Shown: in pieces, positions 10,685 to 20,526 of the stretch
Numbering within the stretch: position 1 is the first letter of the stretch
How the letters are laid out: each line of letters starts with the position of its first letter
DNA from: Brachionus rotundiformis
Lineage: Eukaryota > Rotifera > Eurotatoria > Ploima > Brachionidae
Direction: 5' to 3'
Length of the DNA stretch: 64,000 bases
Assembly: GCA_016802295.1 (NCBI GenBank)
Contig: JAESIW010000020.1
Span: 3,621,258-3,685,257 of the forward strand
Translations under genes and position numbers: made by a program
Notes under the pieces: model-generated
What the model was told of the DNA's origin: nothing
The model's database searches: none
Seen by the model: only the letters and a program-made list of their open reading frames with translations

Positions 10685-13600
10685 ATGGATTTTACAAAAT
10701 TTTCAGATGATGACTTTGATTTAAAAGATTGGATTAATAATGCATTGCAATCTCAAGTGGATACCAACCAAGGAAAAGAAGTATTTATAAGAATCTAGTA
10801 TAATTTCTGAATCATTTATAATGTTTTTAAAAGCAATTTATTGGTACCTTAGTTACCAAACTTCAAGTCCTGATCCAGGTATAAATATTAACAATAGATT
10901 AATATTTTTTAAAGATTATCCTTGATAATATTAGGAGATTAACAATTCTATTGATGAGACAAGTCATCAGACCATTCAGAATTTTCCCCGCGTTCTGCGG
11001 GAGATAGATGTGCTAAAACAGGAAGCTTTTATGCTAAAAGAACAGATGAAAAGTGTACGAGATGATTTGTTAAAGGTAGAAAAGAATACAGTGAGCGATT
11101 CGATGAAGCTTCTACTTGAATTAGACATTATCAGGACAAATTTGTTGAATGTTCAAATTGCTTTGCAAGAAGCGGACAATTGGTCAAATCTTACATCTGA
11201 CTTGGATTCCATTTTGGCGTCCAAAGACTTTAAAAAAATATCAAGTCATATTGAATCAATGCAGAATAGTTTGGAATTGTTACAAGATGAGAGTATGGAT
11301 TTTACAAATAGATGCGCTTTGCTGGAAGATTTTAAGAATAAATTTGAGACTATGATAAGCACTGATTTAGTTTCCTGTTTTAATTCAAAGTCTATCAGTC
11401 TTAGCAAGAATTATGTCCAAATATTTAGTCAGATAAATAGATTAGATAATTTGAAAAAGTACTATTATCAGTGCGAAGTAGCCAGAAACTCGGCTAAAAT
11501 AGCTGAATTGGAAATAAATGCAGAAAATTCTTTCAAAGAATCTAAAGTTAAATTTAGTGTTGACGAGTTCGATTCAGAGGAATATATTCAAAAAAGTGAT
11601 AATTTAAAGCACTTTTTATCCAGTTGGCTTGATTATTTGGTAACCTCATGGCATAATGAAGTAAGCTAAAGTCATTTAAATTTTTTTAAAACCTTTTACT
11701 AAAAACCATATTAGTAAAGCTCAGTTATCAGTCTTTTTTTAATCTCTTTCATTTCCATTTTGCTGATTACCAGTCAACATTCTAGACTAATAACAAAAAT
11801 AGTAATTTAGAAAATTAGATCAATAAGGAAAAAATTAAGGTCAAAACTTTTTAACATCAGGAAAACTATGACTCTCTGTTTTAGATTATTCATTTTATTC
11901 TAAAATTAAAACAGCTCCTCCAACATTTTAGATAACAAGAATTATCTAAAACTTCCAATATTTTCGAATAGATTTTTAAGTTCAGTTTAAGATATATATA
12001 ATTGGTTTTGATATTGGTGTAATGTACAGGACAATGAGAAAATATTAAATATCCGTTCACATTGCATAATTGTAAACTAAACCTTTTCTTATCTGTTTTT
12101 TTCAAAATTTAATTTATTATTTATAAAATTTTATTTTTTTTACTTTTAATCACAAGATATAAATAAATAAATAATCAAAAATCTACAGGACAGAGCTAAA
12201 ATGAGCTAACAGCGAAATAAAAATAATTAATTAAATGTTTAGACATCAAAAAATGCTAAGATTAAAAAAATAGATATTGGTCTCTTTCGACACATCTTTA
12301 TTATCATTATCCTTAATTAGACGATGCCTATCTTAAAATTAATCAATTAAGAATAAATACATCAATATTTTAAATAATAAGCTACTTTTTATATTTTATA
12401 TTTTTTTAAATTTTAAATATTTCTATTATTTTTAATTAATTTTCTTGTTATTTTTGAAAATTTTCCATATGAATTTTTAAAAATGTGCAACCAGTAACAT
12501 TTCTGTTATTTTCAACCAATTCATTTAGATATTCATAATGTTCCTTTTTAAAAATTGGGTTCCGGCCTTTTCTTGAAAGTTCAGAGAGATTGGTTATATT
12601 TTTGCATATTTTATAAATCGGAGCACAGCTGATTGATAAACCGTAGTATTCAAGTTGCTTTGAAATTTTTCGCAAAATCATTTTTGATATCACAATTTTT
12701 AATAAGATACCAGAATTTTATTAAAAAAAACACAATTAATAAAAATATCCATTAAAATTAAGAAAAACCTTTTTTTTATACACACATTTATTAAAAAAAA
12801 ACTATATTATTTTTTACCACATTTGTTCCAGTATCAAGACAAGCCCAGTATCTTCTTTTCGTCATTTTACTGCCACAGTTTTCGCATGATTTTGACTCGC
12901 TTTCAAAGGCTTCGTTCTGATCTGATTCGATTCTTGGTCTTTTTTACTATACTTCATCTTCTGACTCTTTGTCAGATTCAATTCCCTTTGAAGACGAACT
13001 TGAAGCTTGTGTATCGCTATCAAAAATTATTTACATGATTAACATTATTAAGTGCAAAATTAAATAATCTTTGCCAGCTATTTGTTAATGTCTCTCTTTC
13101 TTAAGATTTTTGAAAATGATCATCTTCTTAAGTTGAAAATTGATCAGACTGTTTTTTCTATTTGATAAAAAATCTTTATGACTTTATACTTTAAATTAAA
13201 TAAAAATAAAATTTTTCGAAAAGATTCAATGGTCAAGACAGCTTTTCAACGATTCACATTCCATTGTTATAAACATTTTAAACAAATCAATCGAAGATTT
13301 TAACAAAACTTACCAACTATACCTTGACAACATGGTAAAATCGTGCCAGGACTATTCAATTTTGCTTGAATATTTGGAAAAATATAAGCAAGAAACTGAT
13401 CGATTTGTTCAAACATTATACTCTAATGCCGAGAACATGTCCTTATTATCTCGTAATATAAATTTTATAAAATTAAATCAAAATAAAATTATTTTATCTT
13501 TCCTAAGAATCCTTATTAAATGATCTTATGTTCAAACTTTTCAAACAAACCTATGTACCTTACAAGTCAATATTCAAACAATACTCCAATATTATAAACA

Positions 13601-14823
13601 GGAATTTACAAAATAATTTCGAAATTAATATAAAACTTAACAGTGATGACATAATTGAATGTGTTCAACTTCTTGATAGCTCAGTTAATAAGATATTTGA
13701 TTTGATTGAAGTAGAAATGGAAAGATGCCTAAGGCTTACAAATGGTTGTTGTTTTTACATGATGATCGATGGATTCAAAGCATTTTTAAAAAATTATCTC
13801 AACGAGTTTAAAAGAGTTGTGACCAATTTAAAAGAAAGAAAGAGAGACAACACCAAGGCAGATGATGAAGACTGGGCCTCTTTTCGTCATTTTGTAAAGA
13901 TAATTCAAATAGTTGGCGAACTGATAATTAGGTACGAGAATTTAGAACAAAGCCTTGAGGTTAATCTTCTCAATAATTTTGTGCACAAAACTCGTCATGG
14001 CTCAGTGGCAACACCGACAGGCCAGCAACAGTTTCACTTTGACCAACAAACTAACTTTCAAAACTTACAATCTATTGCAAATTTTAAAGAATATTTTCTA
14101 GATGATAATGACCGACTAAAACTCAATGGTCTAATTGCAGCAGTGGAATCAGGTGATGATTATTCAATGATGAAAGATTTGCTTAAACCACTTTTTTCTC
14201 TGAGTGAAATAATTCATAAATTTTCTTTTGAAATAGTCTACTCTCCGATTAAAGTAACCCTTAAAAATTTGTCCAAGTCTTCAATTTGGCACGCAAATGA
14301 CTCTGGTCTTTTGAATAAAGAAACAATTCCTCTTTTTGCCATGGCACCACAAGAGTATATAACCAAAATAGGCCAGTATTTGCTTACTCTTCCACAAAAC
14401 TTTGAGCCATTCACCATACATGATAGTAGCAATTTGCTGATTGCTCTTAGGAAGGGAAAATTGCCCTTTTTGGACGAGAAGGATTTGAGTGATGACATCA
14501 TAGCTTGTTGGCTGGATTCGATTGCCAATGCAACTTATGCTAATTTGAGTGATGAAATATTAAAAATTGGAAAACTAGATGCCAATTCTCAAAGACAATT
14601 AATTATTGATATTGGTAAGAGAATATTTTTAAATTTGAATATAATTGTTTACAATTTTAAAGAATATATAAACAGCGTTTTTGATGATGTTGGACTGAGA
14701 GATTACAGTAATTTATTGAGTATAATAGAGTTGTTAAAAGCAAATGAGGATGAATTTAATGATATTACCGGAGATAAGCCTGTAAGGATTGTGTCTGCAA
14801 TTAGAAAAATGAGGGATTTTTAG
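10685..14823 (+). CDS. COG7: Conserved oligomeric Golgi complex subunit 7
   Basis: Five exons: 10685-10780, 10834-10878, 10935-11660, 13224-13452 and 13508-14823. They sum to 2412 nt and 803 aa (human COG7 has 770). COG7 belongs to lobe B of the COG tether, which captures retrograde vesicles at the Golgi and keeps glycosylation enzymes in place. The N-terminus MDFTKFSDDDFDLKDWIN is nearly that of animal COG7. Next come LVTKLQVLIQ, NFPRVLREIDVLKQEAF, a coiled-coil with LQEADNWS, IQWSRQLF, and late motifs LTNGC, EDWASFRHFVKIIQIVGEL, PQEYITKIGQYLLTLP and the C-terminal Ile/Leu helices. Intron 3 is unusually long (11661-13223) and contains transposon debris. All junctions keep phase, so the gene appears intact. 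Confidence 0.97.
12448..12693 (-). pseudogene. Transposase-like helix-turn-helix remnant in COG7 intron 3
   Basis: The 81-residue minus-strand frame looks like the N-terminal paired/HTH region of Tc1/mariner-type transposases: a short helix, then YGLSISCAPIYKICK, then LSRKGRNPIFKKEHYEYLNE. The catalytic DDE part is absent, and terminal repeats were not found. It is antisense to COG7 and within an intron, so it should not disturb the host protein. The family assignment rests on pattern resemblance. Confidence 0.45.
12800..13035 (-). pseudogene. Broken acidic/zinc-ribbon fragment in COG7 intron 3
   Basis: On the minus strand, an acidic Ser/Glu stretch (GIESDKESEDEV) runs into a stop. After a frame change it continues with FESESKSCENCGSKMTKRRY, a half zinc-ribbon. 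It lies just 5' (minus direction) of the transposase-like fragment at 12693-12448 and may be part of the same dead element. Stops and the frame change make it non-functional. Confidence 0.3.
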
Positions 14824-15218
14824 AAGTTTTATTTTTTATTAAATTAATTTTAATAATAGCGGTATTTTTTTAAATAAAAATTATAACTAATGAAAACGAA
14901 AACTTAAAATCAAATCTGAATAAAGAGAATATTATAAAATTATCATCGAAGTTGCTTTTACTTTGAAAGTCTATTGGTAATTAAAAAAGTAATATAGAGG
15001 AATGCAAATAGGACAAATTATTAAGTTAGTTAAATAATGTTATATCATGATATATTTAGTTGCATTCATTTCTTTATTGTTAATTCAACAAATTTTTAAA
15101 TTGAAAATATTATATTAAACCAACCATAATTAATTAAAATAATATATTTATATTTTTTATGAAAAATAAACAAATAAATAAATATTTAATAATTAAAACT
15201 TAAACACTTGGTTTCTGT
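14824..15218. other. Convergent intergenic spacer, nothing recognised
   Basis: AT-rich spacer between the converging 3' ends of COG7 and the first depolymerase gene. It should contain both polyadenylation regions. No repeat or RNA gene is evident. Confidence 0.5.
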
Positions 15219-16608
15219 TTATAAGCCTTTAATTCTATCTATCATTGCTTTAATAGCTCTGATTTGCTTGCCATCTTTGTTACCTATTAAATAATGATTA
15301 ATTCGATAGATAAATTTTGAGTTAGAGTATTTTCAATTTACTGTAATTGGCATCGGTGTAGCCCCACCAGTCGAAACAACCGTTTGGATTAGAAAATAGA
15401 TTACTGACTGCTTGAGGATACAAAATAATAAAGTTATTCAAGTCAGCGACTTGATTGTAGCCAGTATTGGCAGCAAAAATGTTTCCAAGTTTATATTTTC
15501 CTTGCAAACAGCCATGTAGAGCAATGTGTAGATCACATTCTTAATAACGATTAATTAGATAAATAATTTATTGATTAAATAAGCTTTTATGAAATTTTAC
15601 CTTCAGTTTCGCACTGTCTTGGGACATAAACGTATCCAGTTGAGTCCAAAGATATTGTGCTTGGAGATGAAGCAAACTCGGACTGATCGAATTCTATCAG
15701 CTTAAACAAAAAAAAGTAAAACCGTTTTGATTTTCTTTTTATACAATATAAGCTTACATTTCCTGTTGTCGAAGCTCCAGATTGTGGCATTTGGATTGAT
15801 TTTTCTGGATGTAAGTGCTGCAGTAGATCATGAGCTTGATTGTAATTACAATTGTTGATGTAATTTCCACTGGAGGCGCTGCATGAGCTGCCGTAGAAAT
15901 CAGTTATCTATTTATCAAAGTTTAAAAGATAATCGACAAATTTTAGATTATTTACCATGGCGTGTCCTGCAGCTAGGCCATAATTTGTCATTATATTATT
16001 GGTATTCATATAATTTTTAAAAAAATCTTCATTTTTTTTAACAACATCTTTTGAGAAAATTTCATGGCTAATTTTTAAACCTAAAATAATAAATTTTACT
16101 GCTTCTAACGACATAGTCCATTGATCCACTAAATATATAAACTCTTTGATCTCTTAGATTTGAAAGACTGTCAATGAGACCGCTGCTGGCGTACGAATTG
16201 GCTTTTGAAATAGCAGTAGCTACATTAGGTGATAAAAAGGCGTTTGTCATGCAGTAAGTGGTAGCTCCAATCAAAGATCCACTTGCACAATAGTATGGAG
16301 CTAAGTATACAGATGGATTATATTTTTTGGGAAAAAAAATTAAAAAAAATTTTTATTTACGTCCAGCAACAATTCCCGATCCTGAAATAGTAGCAGAGTG
16401 GGCGACATGCAATTGATTGGCCATGGCACCTCCTGCTGAAATACCACTCACACTAACTTTATTAATTCTATAACTTCCTAGAATATAATTTTTGTTCAAT
16501 GCACGGAATTAAGCAGAAAGTTTATTTTTTACCAAGACGGGCAGCATTTGACCAATCGGCTAAAAAAGCCACAAAATATAAAACTGATATAAAATTTTTA
16601 AAAAACAT
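15219..16608 (-). CDS. Secreted PHB depolymerase-like esterase, copy 1
   Basis: Eight exons: 16608-16533, 16477-16361, 16300-16100, 16080-15956, 15907-15758, 15700-15601, 15539-15342 and 15283-15219. They total 1032 nt and 343 aa. The start is followed by a clear signal peptide (MFFKNFISVLYFVAFLADWS). The fold is the bacterial-type poly(3-hydroxybutyrate) depolymerase alpha/beta hydrolase. The nucleophile lies in the lipase box GISAGG (exon 2), a likely catalytic Asp in IFSGSMD (exon 3), and His in LHIALHGCLQG (exon 7). Further family motifs are PYYCASGSL, ITDFYGSSC, FDQSEF, LYPQA and CFDWWGY. The enzyme should cleave polyester or related ester substrates outside the cell or in a digestive compartment; the natural substrate is unknown. 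A paralogue lies 1 kb upstream in the same orientation. Introns plus a bacterial-type domain suggest ancient transfer followed by intron gain. Confidence 0.95.
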
Positions 16609-17620
16609 AATATGTTTAGAATTATTAGTTTTTGTTTCGATTAAGTTTTGGCTTTTTCTTATTTATATGGATATAAGGTCTTATTCAAAGTAATTTTAAA
16701 TATACATTTAAGGCACACCTAAACTTTATGTCAACAGACATGTGTTCAATAAGAAAATTATGATTGTAACGAGATAAAATTAAATTTTTCAATTTAAAAA
16801 TTAAGAATACTAATTTAGGTATTAATTTCAATGATTTTCTCAAAATTCAAATGAATGCTAGAAAATGATAACAATAAATTAAATAATTTTACCTTATGTA
16901 ATCGGTGATCATAGAGTTTATTGCAAATTTATTATTTTTTCTCATGATTTTTAGAAATTTAAGAGAATTAGAGAATCTTTTTTGCTTTACAATCAAATAT
17001 AATTTTTCTTTAAAAATGTTAATTAGTTTATTTAAAGAAATCAAATATTAAATTTTATTTATTAAATTTTTATTCACCTGTCTTATATATTTAAATCTAA
17101 ATTAGATTCTCTATTATCCAAGTGCAATATAAATAATTTTGTTATAAAATGATGCTATTTATAAAACTTTAATCAAAAAAATTATTTGATTAATGAATTA
17201 CAAACTAAAAAGAATTCTTTTATTTAGAAAAATATTTAAAAATTTAATTAAAAAGTTTATTTTTAAGAAGATATTTTTAATTAAATGTGAACAAAACACG
17301 AAGCACGAAGATTTAATCTTTTATTTTTTATTTATTAATTAAAAAGATATTTTAGAGAAGTTAATTTGCATTCTATCAATATATTAAGTAGAATGAGTCA
17401 GCCTAAAAATCACATATTTCTTACATATAATATTTTTGCATTAAACGAAATTTTGGACTTTTTTACCCAAGTATTTTTTGGTAAAAATATTACTAGTCTA
17501 TGCTTATTTGGAAATTTGAATGTGAAACAATTTTAATTGTTAGATCTTTAAAAAAAGATGAAAAAATTTTCTGAAAAATAATTTTATTTTAAAAATAATT
17601 TAAATAAAGATTTTATTGAA
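16609..17620. other. Spacer between tandem depolymerase genes
   Basis: AT-rich; expected to hold the promoter of copy 1 and the 3' end of copy 2. A short frame near 16945-16893 ending at a GTAAAA donor was considered, but its phase does not fit copy 1. Confidence 0.4.
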
Positions 17621-18940
17621 CTATTTGTTGAATGCAACTCGATCGATTATAGCTTTGATAACCTTAATCTGTTTGCCTTGTTTTGAAGCTGATAAAAATA
17701 TGATTATAAAAAAGACAGTAAAATTTTATTTATATTCAGTTTACCAAAAAGTGAGTCAGTGTAGCCCCACCAATCCCAGCAACCACTCGGGTTGCCTCCA
17801 TATAAACTAGACTTCACTTGTGGATAAATTATAATGAAATTGTTCAAATCAGCCACTTGGTTGTAGCCAGAATTTTTAGCATAAACATTTCCAATTACTA
17901 ATTTTCCTTGTAAACATCCGTGAAATGCAATGTGTAAATTGCAAGCTTAAGAAATAAAATTTCAAAATTATATTTTAGTACAATCACATTAAACCTTGAG
18001 TTTCACAATTTTTTGGAATATAGATATAGCCAGTTGAGTCCATTAGAGCGTTTGAATCTGAAACAAACTCATTTTGGTCAAATTCAGCAAACTATAACAA
18101 TAATTAACTTGATTAAAAAAATTTTCTATTATTGTTACTGTTCCATCTAATTTTGCTCCAGGATTGGGAATTTTTAAATTTTCATTTGGATGAAGCGTTT
18201 TTAGAATATCAAAAGCTTGATTATAAGCGCAATCATTCATGAAAAAAACGTTGGCAATCGAGCATGGACCACCATAAAAGTCAGTAATCATACCATGAGC
18301 AGCCCCAATTGAATATACTCCTCTAATTCGCGATTGGTCCATAAAATTTCTAAAGAAATCCTCATTTTTTTTCACCACATCTATATTTTAATATTCAATA
18401 ATAAATTAAATTAAAAATTTCATTAAGTGGTATATTCAAGAATACTTGTAGAAGAGACCAAGTCGGCTGTTCCACTAAAGATATAAATATGTTGATTTTT
18501 TAGGTTGTTCAAGTCATCAATTAGATTCTGGGCTTTATAATTTTGGGCTTTATTGACCATGGCATTCATATCTATTCCCAAAGTCAATATGTTACTCATG
18601 CACCAAGTCGTGCTAGTTAAAAGACTGCCTTTTGAGCAATAATACGGAGCTTTGAGTAGAATTTTTAGCTTAAATAGATAATTTTTTTATAATATTCTTA
18701 CGACCAGCAATATTTCCAGAACCGGATACAATTGACGACAGGGCGACATGAACTTGAACGGCCATGGCGCCTCCGGATGATATTCCACTTACTGTAATAT
18801 CATTTATTTCATAATTAGCTACATAATTTAATATTTTTTAATTGTTTATTTTAAGTTCTAAATTAAATACTCAATTGTATAACATTTTCGCTCGAGACAA
18901 GATTAAAAATAAAGATAATTAATAAAAAAAATTTTAACAT
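17621..18940 (-). CDS. Secreted PHB depolymerase-like esterase, copy 2
   Basis: Seven exons: 18940-18871, 18818-18702, 18649-18446, 18380-18139, 18091-17995, 17945-17745 and 17688-17621. They total 999 nt and 332 aa. A signal peptide (MLKFFLLIIFIFNLVSS) starts the protein. The lipase box is GISSGG, the likely acid residue is in IFSGTAD, and the His region is LHIAFHGCLQG; PYYCSKGSL, GMITDFYGG, FDQNEF, IYPQ and GCWDWWGY are conserved. It is clearly paralogous to copy 1, and six of its seven exons match copy 1 exon borders. Here the segments that are two exons in copy 1 (split between GHAM and ITDFYG) are one exon (18380-18139), so an intron was lost here or gained there. Catalytic residues look intact. 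Confidence 0.94.
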
Positions 18941-20353
18941 TTCTTAATTTGTTTTTGTTGAGTTTTTACTGTATTTATAAAATTCGGGTGTGAATAAACT
19001 AATTTGGGAAAATATTTGATTAAATTTAAATGCAATTTTTTATGTATGCGATAAGATTATTTCGCCTATTGATGTATCCTAATCATCTTATATTAAAAAT
19101 TTGAATGCACGACTTTTAAGTATTAAAAATCAATATGATCGTTCTATAATTAGTCAGGATGAAAATTATAATTTGTCTACTTTAAATTTTATTTTAGAAC
19201 AAATTAATTTGATAAAAAAAATTTGAAAAACTTTTAAAATTCGTATTTCGATTAAATCTTGAAATCAATAAAGACAATTTATCATTAAAAAATGTAATTA
19301 CAGATTTGACCATGATGTACACTTATGGATATTTTCTCATTTTTTATTCGGATCACTTGACTTTTATTTAATTTTGTTTTAAAGTTTAGAATACTCTAAT
19401 AAAATCTATCATATTTTATTTAATAGAAAAAAACTTAAAGACTGCAATAAAAATCAAAGCAATAAAAACCAGTAATGATCCAAAAATGAACGAATTAAAC
19501 TATCATTATTTATTGGTTATAAACTCTAGTTTATAAAAATAATAGGAAAGAAAATATTAAGCTTGCTTAATTAGCACTTTAATGTGAACTTATTGGAAAT
19601 GATAATAAAAAATGAGAAAAACCTAGCCGGATAAATAAATATCCAACTCATCTTTTTGTTTGATAAAATCAAGTTTTTGTATATTTAATTTATTTGAGAA
19701 AATTTATAATTTAAAATGTTTAAAATTGCTCCAATTACAAATTAGGTGAAACAAAAATAAATTATCAAAATATCCCTTTAAAAAAATCCAAAAAGATAAA
19801 AATCTGGCTGAAAAGAAGGACAAAGTTCCGATACCAACTGCCTAGACATCCTGCATATAAACATTTTTTAATAAATCTAAAAATTAGTTTAAATATTAAA
19901 TGTTTTTAAATTTACGAAACTTAAATTTGGTCTGCGTAAATTCTTAACAAAAAATTATCTTAAACCAAACTTGATTAATTAAGGAAATTTAAATTCAATT
20001 TCCAACGACTGATAGTTATCACTCATCATCCCTTTTCTTCAAGGCTTTCTTGATTAGTTACAACAGCAATTTGATTAGTAACAAGTCCCGTTGCGATGTA
20101 TTTCTAATTTAAATTGGGCTTACTTAATTAGATATTTAACCTGCCTTGAAATAAAAATTTGGTTTAGCAGATAGGATATAAATACATCAACTTATGATGA
20201 AGAAGGGATCTTTGGTGAATATTTATTTAGTTAAAAAATTATTTAATAAATCATTACAAATCAGACTCATCCGATGATCTGGCCAAAAAATTTAAAAATC
20301 TAATTAATTTTAAAAAACAAAAAATTTTTCTAATTTGCCGAGAAACGAAGCAA
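18941..20353. other. Intergenic, mostly featureless
   Basis: Upstream region of depolymerase copy 2. It contains one possible broken reading frame at 19104-19371, listed separately. Otherwise only AT-rich sequence is visible. Confidence 0.4.
19104..19371 (+). pseudogene. Possible broken ORF with one frameshift
   Basis: A frame beginning NARLLSIKNQYDRSIISQ runs about 43 codons and stops at an A-rich run (about 19218-19228). Shifting one frame lets it continue another 48 codons (FVFRLNLEINKDNLSLKNVI) to a stop at 19369-19371. The composition is Leu/Ile/Asn-rich without a recognised domain. It could be a decayed gene, a short spliced gene or chance in AT-rich DNA. Confidence 0.2.
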
Positions 20354-20418
20354 TGCAGCGAGAGCAACTCCATGACAATTTAAAAGCTAACTCAATTGTC
20401 ACCGAGTTCTCCCTGTGC
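20354..20418 (-). ncRNA. mir-281: miR-281 hairpin, copy 2 of tandem pair
   Basis: On the minus strand a hairpin of about 65 nt has its 3' arm starting at 20377 with UGUCAUGGAGUUGCUCUC. This equals the first 18 nt of the conserved miR-281-3p as I know it, including seed GUCAUGG. The 5' arm (about 20418-20392) pairs with it, with internal mismatches typical of pre-miRNAs, and the loop is about 13 nt. miR-281 is a conserved bilaterian microRNA. The sister hairpin lies 50 bp upstream in transcription direction, so both are probably processed from one primary transcript. Confidence 0.88.
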
Positions 20419-20457
20419 TTGTACTTCATTTGTAGATGGATAGCTGGTAAAACGTTT

Positions 20458-20526
20458 GGCAAATGCGAGAGCGACTCCATGACAATTATGATTTAGCTGA
20501 TTGTCTACGGAATGCTCTCTCATTCG
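20458..20526 (-). ncRNA. mir-281: miR-281 hairpin, copy 1 of tandem pair
   Basis: On the minus strand the hairpin runs from about 20526 to 20458. The 3' arm starts at 20484 with UGUCAUGGAGUCGCUCUC, one change from the sister copy outside the seed. The 5' arm (20520-20499) reads AGAGAGCAUUCCGUAGACAA, close to the known miR-281-5p (AGAGAGCUAUCCGUCGACAG). The stem is about 25 bp with small bulges and a loop of about 11 nt. Both arms match the family, which makes the identification strong. Confidence 0.9.

Noticed and set aside
12823..13038. 71-codon plus-strand frame within COG7 intron 3
   Set aside because: The minus strand shows an acidic/zinc-ribbon fragment, and the plus frame is not splice-compatible with COG7.
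16893..16945. Short frame ending ...NSMITDYI before GTAAAA, between the depolymerase genes
   Set aside because: It slightly resembles the ITDFYG region, but is too short and its phase does not join copy 1; copy 1 has a better signal-peptide exon at 16608.
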